64,000 nt of DNA from JACKBC01 sp041391125 (lineage in GTDB: Bacteria; Chloroflexota; Anaerolineae; Caldilineales; Caldilineaceae): assembly GCA_041391125.1 (NCBI GenBank), contig JAWKON010000003.1:1-64000 (forward strand), read 5' to 3'. Each line of letters opens with the position of its first letter. Position 1 is the stretch's first letter. This document shows, in pieces, positions 33,657 to 41,398 of the stretch. The notes under the pieces were generated by a model, which made no database searches, was not told the origin of the DNA, and saw nothing but the letters and a program-made list of their open reading frames with translations. A program made the position numbers and the translations under genes.

Positions 33657-34424
33657 CTATGTTGAACGGACTTCTGCTTTGAGCCGCTGCCACAAAACCA
33701 GCAGCGCAAAATGCGGCAACACCATCATGCGTCGCCAGCGCCACGGTTCCAGCCACAATCGATAAAGCCACTCAATGCCCAGGCGCCGCATCCAGTGCGG
33801 CGCCCTTTTTTTGTGGCCGGCGGCAAAGTCAAAGGCCCCGCCCACGCCTATGGCCACTTTCACCGGCAGCGCGGCGCGGTGTTCATCGATCCACAAATCC
33901 TGTCGCGGATGGCCATAGGCCACAAAGAGAATATCGGGTTGCGCCGCTAATAGCCGCTGCTGAATCTGCGGCCACTCGGCGGCGGTGGGGTTGCCGCCAT
34001 CGCCGCCCGCTACAGCCAAACCGGGATAGCGCGCCTGCAATTGGGCCGCCGCCCGTTGCGCCACCCCCGGCGCCGCCCCCAGCAAATAGACGCGCCAGCC
34101 GCGTTCCGCCGCCCGTTCGCAAATGCGATAAATACCGTCCGAACCCGTAACGCGTTCGCCGATTGGCGCACCCAGCAGGGCCGCCGCCCACAAAATGCCC
34201 ACCCCGTCGGGCGCTCGCAGATCGGCGCGCGTCAGCGCCCGCGCAAACGCCGGATCCCGCCGCGCTGCCATGACAAATTCGGGATTTACTGTGCAGATCT
34301 GGCGCGCTCCCGTCATAGGGGCGCGCGGTTGCTCGACCCATTGCCCAATGAGCCCCAATGTCTGCGCAAAATCGACGCGATCCACATCGACATTTAAGAT
34401 GCGGACGGATGATGGTTTCTGCAT
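33657..34424 (-). CDS. WecB/TagA/CpsF-family glycosyltransferase (GT26)
   Basis: 255 residues. Family motifs: TVNPEFVMAARRDPAFARAL, LRAPDGVGILWAA, RVTGSDGIYRICERAAERGW, VYLLGAAPGVA, VAYGHPRQDLWIDEHR and VGGAFDFAAGHKKRAPHWMR followed by LGIEWLYRL. Transfers N-acetylmannosaminuronic or related sugars to lipid-linked intermediates in surface polysaccharide synthesis. Downstream of the GT4 gene on the same strand. Confidence 0.93.
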   Translation of the reverse strand: MQKPSSVRILNVDVDRVDFAQTLGLIGQWVEQPRAPMTGARQICTVNPEFVMAARRDPAFARALTRADLRAPDGVGILWAAALLGAPIGERVTGSDGIYRICERAAERGWRVYLLGAAPGVAQRAAAQLQARYPGLAVAGGDGGNPTAAEWPQIQQRLLAAQPDILFVAYGHPRQDLWIDEHRAALPVKVAIGVGGAFDFAAGHKKRAPHWMRRLGIEWLYRLWLEPWRWRRMMVLPHFALLVLWQRLKAEVRST

Positions 34425-34455
34425 ACCTCAATATCGTAGGAATATAGACGAAGCC

Positions 34456-34515
34456 ACTCCTCTACTCCCCTACTCCCCTACTCCTCTACTCCTCTACTCC
34501 TCTACTCCCTACTCC
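34456..34515. repeat. Eight-base tandem repeat CTACTCCT/CTACTCCC
   Basis: About seven imperfect units of CTACTCC(C/T) at the 3' end of the GT4 gene and in the gap to the WecB-like gene. Low-complexity DNA prone to slippage. Confidence 0.8.
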
Positions 34516-35676
34516 CTCCAACACCGCCAACGTCTGCGCCGCCGCCTGCTCCCACGAAAAGCGCTTCACATTTTCATAGCCGGCGCGGATCAAGCGCTGA
34601 CGCAGCTCCTCGTCCTGGCTCAAACGTAACATGGCGTCCGCAATGGCGTCCACATCGGTGGGGTCCACCAGTAGGGCGGCCTCGCCGGCCACTTCGGGTA
34701 AAGATGAATTATTGGCGGTCATTACGGGAACTCCATAACTTTGGGCCTCCAGAACGGGCAGGCCAAATCCTTCAAATAGTGAGGGAAAACAGAAAAACGT
34801 GGCGGTGGCAAAGAGCGCCGGCATCATCCCATCTTCCACATAGGACAGAAAATGGACGTGGTCGACCAGCCCCAATGCGGCCGTCAATTCGTACAATGAC
34901 TGGCTGGCCAGGCCGGCTTGACCCACCAGCAGCAGGTCCCACGCCACAGGTTGGCGGGCGCGCAGAAAGGCGTAGGCCTGAATTAACCGGCTCAAGTTTT
35001 TGCGCGGTTGGAGCGTGCCCACAAAAAGCGCAAATGGTCGCTTTACCCCGTGCTTATGCAGTATCTGCACACGTTGTTCAGCGGAAACTGTGTGCATTTG
35101 GTGGCCGGCTGCTTCGTGAATGACGCTGATTTTGGCGGACGAGCTTGGATAAAAGCGACGTATGTCATCTGCCGTGGCCTGGCTCACGGCAATGATCTTG
35201 CGCGCCGCCGTTACGCTCCAGCGGGTGCTCCAATCTAAGTAGAGCCGCTGGGGGAGTCGATGCGCCTGCGGGAAATAGCGATAGCCCATGTCGTGAATGG
35301 TGACCACGGTGGGTGGTAAGCGACGCGGCGGCAGCACAAAAGGCACCACGTGGGCTGGAATAAAGAGTGCGTCCGGCGGGCGCTGCCCAATTTCGCGGGC
35401 CAGGGCGCGGTGCGTCCACAACCGGTGGGCGGGCAGTGCGCAAATTTCCACGTGGGCGGGGATCGTGTTAGCGGCTGTTTTCTCGGCTGGAGCGTCAAAA
35501 AGGAGCCGTTGAATCAGTGGAATGGATTCCGGCTCGGAACGGTCTGTATAAAGTCGCCAATGGTGGTGAGCCGCGTTGGGCAAAGCCAGCAGATGCTGCG
35601 TGATGGCCAGCGAATATTTTTCGGTGCCGGTTTGGGTAGGGCGCAGCGTGCGTGACGCATCAATGCCGATGATCAT
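34486..35676 (-). CDS. Glycosyltransferase family 4 (GT-B fold)
   Basis: 396 residues. N-terminal IGIDASRTLRPTQTGTEKYS, central FALFVGTLQPRKNLSRLIQA, and the GT4 donor-site block FFCFPSLFEGFGLPVLEAQS and PVMTANNSSLPEVAGEAALL. Likely a polysaccharide-building transferase acting with the next gene. Its last codons read into an eight-base tandem repeat (CTCCTCTA on the + strand, 34456-34515), so the C-terminus can change with repeat number. Confidence 0.93.
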   Translation of the reverse strand: MIIGIDASRTLRPTQTGTEKYSLAITQHLLALPNAAHHHWRLYTDRSEPESIPLIQRLLFDAPAEKTAANTIPAHVEICALPAHRLWTHRALAREIGQRPPDALFIPAHVVPFVLPPRRLPPTVVTIHDMGYRYFPQAHRLPQRLYLDWSTRWSVTAARKIIAVSQATADDIRRFYPSSSAKISVIHEAAGHQMHTVSAEQRVQILHKHGVKRPFALFVGTLQPRKNLSRLIQAYAFLRARQPVAWDLLLVGQAGLASQSLYELTAALGLVDHVHFLSYVEDGMMPALFATATFFCFPSLFEGFGLPVLEAQSYGVPVMTANNSSLPEVAGEAALLVDPTDVDAIADAMLRLSQDEELRQRLIRAGYENVKRFSWEQAAAQTLAVLEGVGSRGVEE

Positions 35677-35869
35677 AAGGTGTGGATTGTGCTATTTGGT
35701 GCGTCAGAGAAGTTTTCAAGAAAAGTCTGCAAAGTGTATAATGCACTGTAAAGTTGTAGCCAGATCGCACCAACGGCTGCCTACATTGATAGACTATGCT
35801 CCACTTTCAGCCTTGGGTTTTTGAGAGTCCAATGGCATGGAACTCCCTCACCAGGTATCTCGTCGTTAA

Positions 35870-35951
35870 TATACTTGAATTTGGCACGGATGGAAATATG
35901 CCGCTCGGCTGAAAATACGCCCGATTTTCATCTGCGCCCAACTGTAGTATA
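35870..35951 (+). repeat. Palindromic intergenic element, copy D (diverged)
   Basis: 82 bases that start TATACTTG and end TTTTCATCTGCGCCCAAC...AGTATA, with CGGCTGAAAAT in the middle. It aligns along its length with copy C but with many substitutions. Lies between the divergent GT4 gene and a small membrane-protein gene, 26 kb away from the ribosomal copies. Confidence 0.65.
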
Positions 35952-35961
35952 GAGAATTGGG

Positions 35962-36264
35962 ATGCTGATTGCACTGTGCATAAATGCGACTTGGGTCCTC
36001 GGCCTGAGTGGGTTATTGGCCACCTTAAGCTTTGCCCATTGGCAGAAAGCGGTCGCGAAAACCACCTGGCGTACGACGCTGGAAAAATTGGCGCTGCAGC
36101 GGGCATTGGCCGGCAGTTTGCTGCTCTTTTGTTTGGGACAACTATTGGCGGCATCTGTTTTGGATGCACGCACGGCATGGATACGGGTGGCAATTTGGGC
36201 TATTTTTGTGTTGATTTTTGCTGGCCAACTGGTCCTTGCCAAACAGCCGATGCATGCACAATAA
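35962..36264 (+). CDS. Small membrane protein, 100 residues
   Basis: Three hydrophobic segments (about 3-22, 45-62 and 71-90) with KAVAKTTWRTTLEKL as a cytoplasmic or connecting loop. I do not recognise the family. The ATG is eleven bases after repeat copy D and has no Shine-Dalgarno, so the coding assignment rests on hydrophobic pattern and length only. Confidence 0.5.
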   Translation: MLIALCINATWVLGLSGLLATLSFAHWQKAVAKTTWRTTLEKLALQRALAGSLLLFCLGQLLAASVLDARTAWIRVAIWAIFVLIFAGQLVLAKQPMHAQ

Positions 36265-36458
36265 CATACAAATGGTGTGCGCATCAAGAAAGACTTTATG
36301 CAGCGCATATGGTATGATAAACTATATGAAACCCATCAACTAACTCGGATTCCGCTGGAAATGGATGCTGGATTACGGGCAAACCAACCCAATGGAAACT
36401 GAAGTAAAAAGAGCACCTGGGCAGTGACGGGCGCGCCACCTTCGTGGGGAGGAGCAGA

Positions 36459-38288
36459 ATGGCACAAGAGCGCAGAGTAGCGAAAAATCTGGAGTTACAA
36501 AATGAACCGGGGGCATCCGCTCCCTATATGCAGTTGCAGGACACCGGGCGCGGTGTGGCCGAACAGTGGCAACTGCGGGACGATGCGGATGTTTCCAATT
36601 GGCAGCCCATTGAATATGAACGCCCGGCGCCGCCCAGAGCCAACTGGATTCTGCCCTCGCTGGTGGGGATTATGCTGGTGGCTGTGCTCGGCTATGTGGG
36701 TTGGGTGGGCTATACGCGATTTGGCGCGGATACGGCTGCGGTTCCGGCGTTGGCCACGGCTACAACGGCTGCCGACGCCGGCGCGACCGATGGTGACGGC
36801 GCCCAACCCGATCAGAATGCTCCAGACAATCAGGAGGCACCGGTCGTAGCTGTTCAGCAAGAGACGCCCACCAATACGCCCGAACCTACGCTGCCGCCCG
36901 CCGCCACGGCCACCGCCACGCCCCTGCCCGAACCCACCGTTGTGCTGGTTGAACAGCGGATTGCTACTATTACCAATCAATATGGGGTCAACGCTCGTCT
37001 GGAGCCCAACACGACATCGGAAGTGTTGCGCATTTTGGAGCAGGGCGAAACCGCCATTGTTGTCGATGAACTGACCGACGCCGACGGCGTTGACTGGCTG
37101 CAAGTGCAAATATCGGAAGGCGCGTTGGTCTGGATTGCCGCCGACTTCGCTGAGATCACCACGCAGCAGGTGGCGGTCGAACCGGGAACGGAGACGGAGA
37201 CTGAACCGGCCGCGGCGGCATCGCCTGAACCCGCTGGCGAAACACCGGCTGTGGGCGTCAGCGTGACCGTCAGCAGCACGTTTGGCCTAAACGCCCGTGC
37301 GCTGCCCAATCCCGATGCCGAGATTATTACCCTGCTGGAAAATGCGCAGACGCTGCCCGCGGTAGCCCGCTCGGCGGATAATACATGGGTGCAGGTGCAG
37401 TTGGAGAATGGAGATCTGGCCTGGGTCTTTGTGGATTTGGTGAGCGTGCAAGGGGATCTGAATTCGCTCCCCATCAGTACAGGGGAAGAAGCGGCGGCGC
37501 CTACCACCGAAGCGCTGACCAGCACGGGAACCATCAGCGCGACAGTGCCGCCTGTCTCCGCAGTTGTCACAGACACCACCACCGTCACCGATACCACGTC
37601 GGCGCCGTCAGCGGGCGCGCCGCAGGGCGCCACCATTGTGATCTCCAGCACGGTGGGCGTCAATGCCCGCTCGACGACCAGCACCGATGCTGAAGTGTTG
37701 ACTTTGTTGGAACCGGGGACGCGGTGGGATGCCATTGGGCAAAATGCCGATGGAAGCTGGCTGCAAGTGCCGCTGGCGGATGGGCGACTGGCGTGGGTCT
37801 TTGCCGCCGCCGTATTGGCGGGTCCAGATGTGACGAATCTGCCCCAGGTTGCGCCGCCGGCCGTGGGCGCCGAAGCCGAACGCCTGCCCGGCATTGCCCC
37901 GAGCGACGAGGTTACGCCTACCGCAACGATTTCGCCCACCGCGACCGTATCGCCGACGATACGTATTGAACCAACGGCGCCACTGACTGCCACCCAACCC
38001 ATCACCGAGACTGAAACCGTGACCACGCCGGTGGATACAACGCCTGTGCCGGAGGGCGCCACGGCCACCGTGACCGGATTGATCGGCACCAGCGTGCGCC
38101 CCGTTCCCAACACGTCGCAACCGGCCATCCGCACGTTGCCCTCTGGTACAGTGCTGCCGCTGGCCGGACGCAGCGTGGATAATCAGTGGGTGCAGGTGGT
38201 GCTGGATGACGGTACCTTGGCCTGGGCCTTTGCCAAGAATGTAGTACTGAACGTGGGGATTGAAGAGCTGCCAGTGACAGGGCCATAG
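36459..38288 (+). CDS. Membrane-anchored protein with four SH3-like repeats
   Basis: 609 residues. Start ATG follows GGGGAGGAG; a GTG 15 bases upstream is inside that signal. One membrane helix near residues 61-84 (LVGIMLVAVLGYVGWVGY), then Thr/Pro-rich linkers that separate four bacterial SH3 (SH3b) domains, each with the pattern VNAR..P....VL..L..G and W.QV.L..G.LAWVF. The fourth is diverged (TSVRPVPN). SH3b domains usually bind peptidoglycan or peptides outside the cell. A terminator follows. Confidence 0.85.
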   Translation: MAQERRVAKNLELQNEPGASAPYMQLQDTGRGVAEQWQLRDDADVSNWQPIEYERPAPPRANWILPSLVGIMLVAVLGYVGWVGYTRFGADTAAVPALATATTAADAGATDGDGAQPDQNAPDNQEAPVVAVQQETPTNTPEPTLPPAATATATPLPEPTVVLVEQRIATITNQYGVNARLEPNTTSEVLRILEQGETAIVVDELTDADGVDWLQVQISEGALVWIAADFAEITTQQVAVEPGTETETEPAAAASPEPAGETPAVGVSVTVSSTFGLNARALPNPDAEIITLLENAQTLPAVARSADNTWVQVQLENGDLAWVFVDLVSVQGDLNSLPISTGEEAAAPTTEALTSTGTISATVPPVSAVVTDTTTVTDTTSAPSAGAPQGATIVISSTVGVNARSTTSTDAEVLTLLEPGTRWDAIGQNADGSWLQVPLADGRLAWVFAAAVLAGPDVTNLPQVAPPAVGAEAERLPGIAPSDEVTPTATISPTATVSPTIRIEPTAPLTATQPITETETVTTPVDTTPVPEGATATVTGLIGTSVRPVPNTSQPAIRTLPSGTVLPLAGRSVDNQWVQVVLDDGTLAWAFAKNVVLNVGIEELPVTGP

Positions 38289-38345
38289 AAGAGGCGGCGA
38301 GGGCGGGTAGCGAGTAAAGAATGGGCGCGAGATACAATGTCCATC

Positions 38346-38397
38346 AATCAGCAAACTGGGCTTCATTCTGAAACCCGGTTTGCTGATTTGTTGTTTT
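38346..38397 (+). terminator. Terminator after the SH3-repeat gene
   Basis: AATCAGCAAACTGGG (38346-38360) with CCCGGTTTGCTGATT (38374-38388), one G-U pair, then TGTTGTTTT. Confidence 0.85.
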
Positions 38398-38470
38398 AGG
38401 GGCAAGATTATTCGAATAGCAAAGGCGGCAATAATTCCGCCAAGAGCCTTTGATTTTTAAGGAAACGTAC

Positions 38471-39292
38471 ATGTTTGATCAACGAACCAGTGGGCTATTT
38501 TGGTCGGTTGGGCTGGTGGCGAGCAGCATTGTGCTGTTGCTCTTTAATTTTGATGTGCTGGTAGCCTTCGAACCCATGGCCCAATATTTGCTGGCCGCCG
38601 TGGCGGCGCTGGCGGGCGTCATCTTTTTTGGCGCTTTTGCTTCAGCATCGGAACATTGGTGGCGCTTAATTCCGGGGTGGACGCTGTTGGCCTTGGCTAG
38701 CATGATCTTTTTGAGCACGCTGCCCAATCTGGACCCACGGCTGACGGCGGCGTTGCTCTTTGTAGGGCTGGCGCTGGCCTTTGTGCATATCTATTTGCTG
38801 GACCGCAACGAGCGCTGGTGGGCGATTATCCCCGGCGGCTTTATGCTAGTTTTGGGGCTGGTGATTGCGTTGAGCGGGCTGATTGGGCGGATTGAAACGC
38901 TGGGCGCGCTGCTTTTTATAGGCATGGGCGCCGTTTTCTTTGCGCTTTACGCGCTGGGTGGGCGGCGACGCCAATGGTGGGCGCTGATTCCGGGTAGCGT
39001 GCTGCTGATTTTTGGCTTGTTTGTTTTTGCCCGCGATGGCGCCGACGGCGGCGAACAGAGCGCCGTCATGCAGTGGTGGCCGCTGATCTTGCTATTGCTG
39101 GGGTTGATCATTAGTATGCGCACGCGCAAACAGCCGGCGCCGCGCCCCCAAATTGTCGTCAATACGGCTCCCACCCGGTCGCGTCACCGGCCAGCCGGCA
39201 AGCGGGATGAGAGCGCGCCAATTGGCGCGCTAGGTGAATATAGCCAGCCAGCGCCCGGCGCCAGCGTTGAGGTGCTGTCGGATGTGGATTAG
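38471..39292 (+). CDS. Polytopic membrane protein with triple WW-IPG repeat
   Basis: 273 residues, about eight membrane helices, then a soluble tail of about 50 residues. The unit (E/R)xWWxxIPGxxLL occurs three times (HWWRLIPGWTLL, RWWAIIPGGFML, QWWALIPGSVLL) about 60 residues apart, so the protein is an internal triplication of a two-helix unit. I do not know its function. The ATG is preceded by AAGGA. It lies upstream of the LuxR-type regulator. Confidence 0.75.
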   Translation: MFDQRTSGLFWSVGLVASSIVLLLFNFDVLVAFEPMAQYLLAAVAALAGVIFFGAFASASEHWWRLIPGWTLLALASMIFLSTLPNLDPRLTAALLFVGLALAFVHIYLLDRNERWWAIIPGGFMLVLGLVIALSGLIGRIETLGALLFIGMGAVFFALYALGGRRRQWWALIPGSVLLIFGLFVFARDGADGGEQSAVMQWWPLILLLLGLIISMRTRKQPAPRPQIVVNTAPTRSRHRPAGKRDESAPIGALGEYSQPAPGASVEVLSDVD

Positions 39293-39372
39293 AGGGATGC
39301 GGACGCAATTGAGGCGCCGGTGAATTGCTGCGCAAACAGGTATACTTTTTTGTCAGCCGAAATAGGGGGGCT

Positions 39373-40047
39373 ATGATAAATATTTTGGTGGTCGACCAGG
39401 TTCTTCTCATGTGCGAAGTGATTGCAGCAACCCTGCGCGATGAAGACGATATCCGCGTGGTTGGCATGGCCAATCGCGTGGAAGACGCTTTAGAACAGGT
39501 GACCGATTCACGTTGCGATCTGGTGCTGGTCAGCACAAACTTAGGCGAGGGAGAAGCCATTGAATTAATTGAGTGCATCAAGCGCGACCGACCTGACATC
39601 AAAGTTCTTGTGATTGGGATGGAGAATTCGGAAGCCGTCATCTTGCCCTTTGTGGAAGCAGGCGCTTCCGGCTATGTCCTAATGGAAGATTCGCTGGATG
39701 AGCTTCTCAAAAATATACGCGCGATCCATGAAGATAAAGCTTTTGTGGCGCCCGAGGTGGCTGCCGCCTTAATGGAACGTATTGCAATTCTGTCCGCCAA
39801 ACTGACCGACATTGGGGTTGATCCCAGCGCGTATGAAGAGTTAACGACCCGTGAAAAGGAGACGCTGGAACTCATTGCGGCTGGTTGCTCCAATCGCGAG
39901 ATTGCCGAGAAACTTACGGTTGAAATCGGAACGGTGAAAAACCACGTCCACAATATTCTGGCCAAATTGAGCGTGAATAGCCGTAAAGATGCCGCCGCCT
40001 ATTTGGCGCTTATGGAGAAAGTGAAGAGCGCCAATGGCGCTTGTTAG
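39373..40047 (+). CDS. NarL/LuxR-type response regulator with degenerate receiver
   Basis: 224 residues. C-terminal GerE/LuxR helix-turn-helix is intact (LTTREKETLELIAAGCSNRE, then IAEKLTVEIGTVKNHVHNIL). The N-terminal receiver keeps the fold but lacks the phosphorylation chemistry: the acceptor Asp is Ser54 (DLVLVSTNL), the switch Thr is Gly82 and the conserved Lys is Met104 (GYVLMED). It should therefore act without phosphorylation. Start is the ATG at 39373 after AGGGGGG. No histidine kinase is adjacent. Confidence 0.9.
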   Translation: MINILVVDQVLLMCEVIAATLRDEDDIRVVGMANRVEDALEQVTDSRCDLVLVSTNLGEGEAIELIECIKRDRPDIKVLVIGMENSEAVILPFVEAGASGYVLMEDSLDELLKNIRAIHEDKAFVAPEVAAALMERIAILSAKLTDIGVDPSAYEELTTREKETLELIAAGCSNREIAEKLTVEIGTVKNHVHNILAKLSVNSRKDAAAYLALMEKVKSANGAC

Positions 40048-40065
40048 CGACGCTCAATGAATCGG

Positions 40066-40335
40066 TTATAAAGTGTGCATGGTTGTGGTCAAAAGGGCTG
40101 CGCTGAATAGGGAAACAGCTAGTTTTGTAGTGACTCCAATGGCGCCAAGGTCCAATAGCCAGCAGCCGGTGCACAATATCATCAGGCCGAGGGCGCTAGA
40201 ACCCAAACCAATGGCGAGATTTTCCAGGCTATTATTTTCCTTGCCTTGGAGAATTTTTCCCGTAAGCAATCCGGCGATCCCACCCGTCAGCATTGATATG
40301 ATGAAACTCAATATGTTGGCGCCTTTTATGAACAT
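40066..40335 (-). CDS. YeaQ/YmgE-like (transglycosylase-associated) membrane protein
   Basis: 89 residues. Pattern of the GlsB/YeaQ/YmgE family: ISMLTGGIAGLLTGKILQGK, NLAIGLGSSALGLMIL, and a last hydrophobic segment. Small membrane proteins of this family are stress-induced in many bacteria; their molecular role is not known. Similarity is moderate. It runs convergent to the LuxR-type gene and forms a stress-type trio with DUF1328 and CsbD. Confidence 0.6.
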   Translation of the reverse strand: MFIKGANILSFIISMLTGGIAGLLTGKILQGKENNSLENLAIGLGSSALGLMILCTGCWLLDLGAIGVTTKLAVSLFSAALLTTTMHTL

Positions 40336-40352
40336 GAACAGAATCGCGTGTA

Positions 40353-40380
40353 AAACAGAGTGAGAATTCTCACTCTGTTT
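40353..40380. promoter_or_regulatory. 28-base perfect palindrome upstream of the YeaQ-like gene
   Basis: Each half reads AAACAGAGTGAGAA on its own strand with no loop. It sits 18 bases before the YeaQ-like start, where an operator or a terminator of upstream transcription would be expected. Confidence 0.5.
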
Positions 40381-40476
40381 GTCCTTTGATTGCCATGCGA
40401 CGAAGATTGTGCGTATAAATCAACTCGATTCAAGCGCGAATTATAGGTCATAATGCGATCGGCCTGCTACGTCAGC

Positions 40477-40638
40477 TTATACGGGGCGCCTTCCCATGAC
40501 AAGGGACACCACAAAAATAATAAGAAAAACGACAAAGAGAATCCAAGCAATATTGCTTGCCGCCCCAGCGACGCCACTAAAGCCCAGAACCCCTGCAATC
40601 AACGCCACTATCAGAAAAATAATCGACCATCTAAGCAT
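40477..40638 (-). CDS. DUF1328-family membrane protein (YtjA-like)
   Basis: 53 residues: MLRWSIIFLIVALIAGVLGF, GVAGAASNIAWILFVVFLII and the terminal GRRPV. Two membrane helices; matches the DUF1328/YtjA family almost throughout. AAGGAAAA lies before the ATG. Too short for usual ORF cut-offs. Often found near CsbD genes, as here. Confidence 0.9.
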   Translation of the reverse strand: MLRWSIIFLIVALIAGVLGFSGVAGAASNIAWILFVVFLIIFVVSLVMGRRPV

Positions 40639-40656
40639 ATTGTTTTCCTTTTTGAA

Positions 40657-40765
40657 GTAACAACTATTTAGACGCTCGAGGCCTGAGACTTCGGCGTGAG
40701 TTCAGTTGAACGCCTATCGAAGGCCGGGATCCCTTTCGACAAGCTCTGGGGATATCTGAATAGTT
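40657..40765. repeat. CTGAGCTTGTCGAAGG-type palindromic repeat 5
   Basis: Longest copy: GTAACAACTATTTAGACGC at the left, two core parts (CTATCGAAGGCCGG, CCCTTTCGACAAGCTC) and TATCTGAATAGTTGC at the right. Between DUF1328 and csbD. Confidence 0.75.
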
Positions 40766-40793
40766 GCTCTTTGAATCAATTTGAAATGGGTGA

Positions 40794-40844
40794 GTCACGC
40801 CAAAGCAACGTCTCATATCAGTGCAGATGTTGCTTTGGCGTAGA
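40794..40844. other. Hairpin downstream of csbD
   Basis: CGCCAAAGCAAC (40798-40809) pairs with GTTGCTTTGGCG (40829-40840) and continues inward with GTCT/AGAT. No T run, so it may stabilise the csbD mRNA end rather than terminate. Confidence 0.45.
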
Positions 40845-40903
40845 ACCATTAGGGAATTGGAGCGGCAATCCACCGACCAACGCCCACAATGGCCAACCCG
40901 GAA

Positions 40904-41110
40904 TTAATTACGGCTATATCGATTAACCCAGGAACTCACTTCCTGCTCGGCGCGTTCGCGCGCATAACCGTATTTCTCCTGCAGCAGGCCGACCAGCTGG
41001 TCGTAGTTGCCTTCGGTCTGAGCGACTTCGTTGTCGGTCAGTTCGCCCCACTGCTCCTTGACGTGGCCTTTTAGTTGTTGCCACTTGCCCTGCAATATAT
41101 CGCTATTCAT
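40904..41110 (-). CDS. CsbD-family stress protein
   Basis: 68 residues from the ATG at 41110, preceded by AAGGAG. Starts MNSDILQGKWQQLKGHVKEQ and has WGELTDNEVAQTEGNYDQL, the CsbD hallmark. Hydrophilic, helical, normally induced in general stress; exact role unknown. An upstream ATG nine codons earlier is less likely because it includes the ribosome binding site. Confidence 0.92.
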   Translation of the reverse strand: MNSDILQGKWQQLKGHVKEQWGELTDNEVAQTEGNYDQLVGLLQEKYGYARERAEQEVSSWVNRYSRN

Positions 41111-41259
41111 ATTTTCTCCTTCAAGACTTTGGGTCAATCTATCTGTCGCAGAACGACGCTTTCGGTCTGCGTTACGCAGAATAGCAGAAATGAGGGGCGG
41201 TTGCTATAGACCAGCGGGGATTTTTGGATATAGAAAGGGATATATAAGGCTACGCAAAT

Positions 41260-41294
41260 ACAAAGACGCCTGGACAAAAACCAGGCGTCTTTGT
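41260..41294 (-). terminator. Hairpin terminator after the Asp-rich protein gene
   Basis: Perfect 14-base stem ACAAAGACGCCTGG with CCAGGCGTCTTTGT over a seven-base loop, 105 bases past the stop of the minus-strand gene. The T tract is short. Confidence 0.65.
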
Positions 41295-41398
41295 AAAACT
41301 ATATCTTTCTATCCACACTGGCTGCCGTTGCCTGTGAATAAAGTATGTACTCATATGGCTAGCTGGTGGAAGGTTTATAGAATTGTTGAAGGGTCCGC

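Noticed and set aside
36977..38134. 385-codon minus-strand frame opposite the SH3-repeat gene
   Set aside because: Val/Ser/Thr/Ala monotone that mirrors the Thr/Pro-rich linkers; no ribosome binding site.
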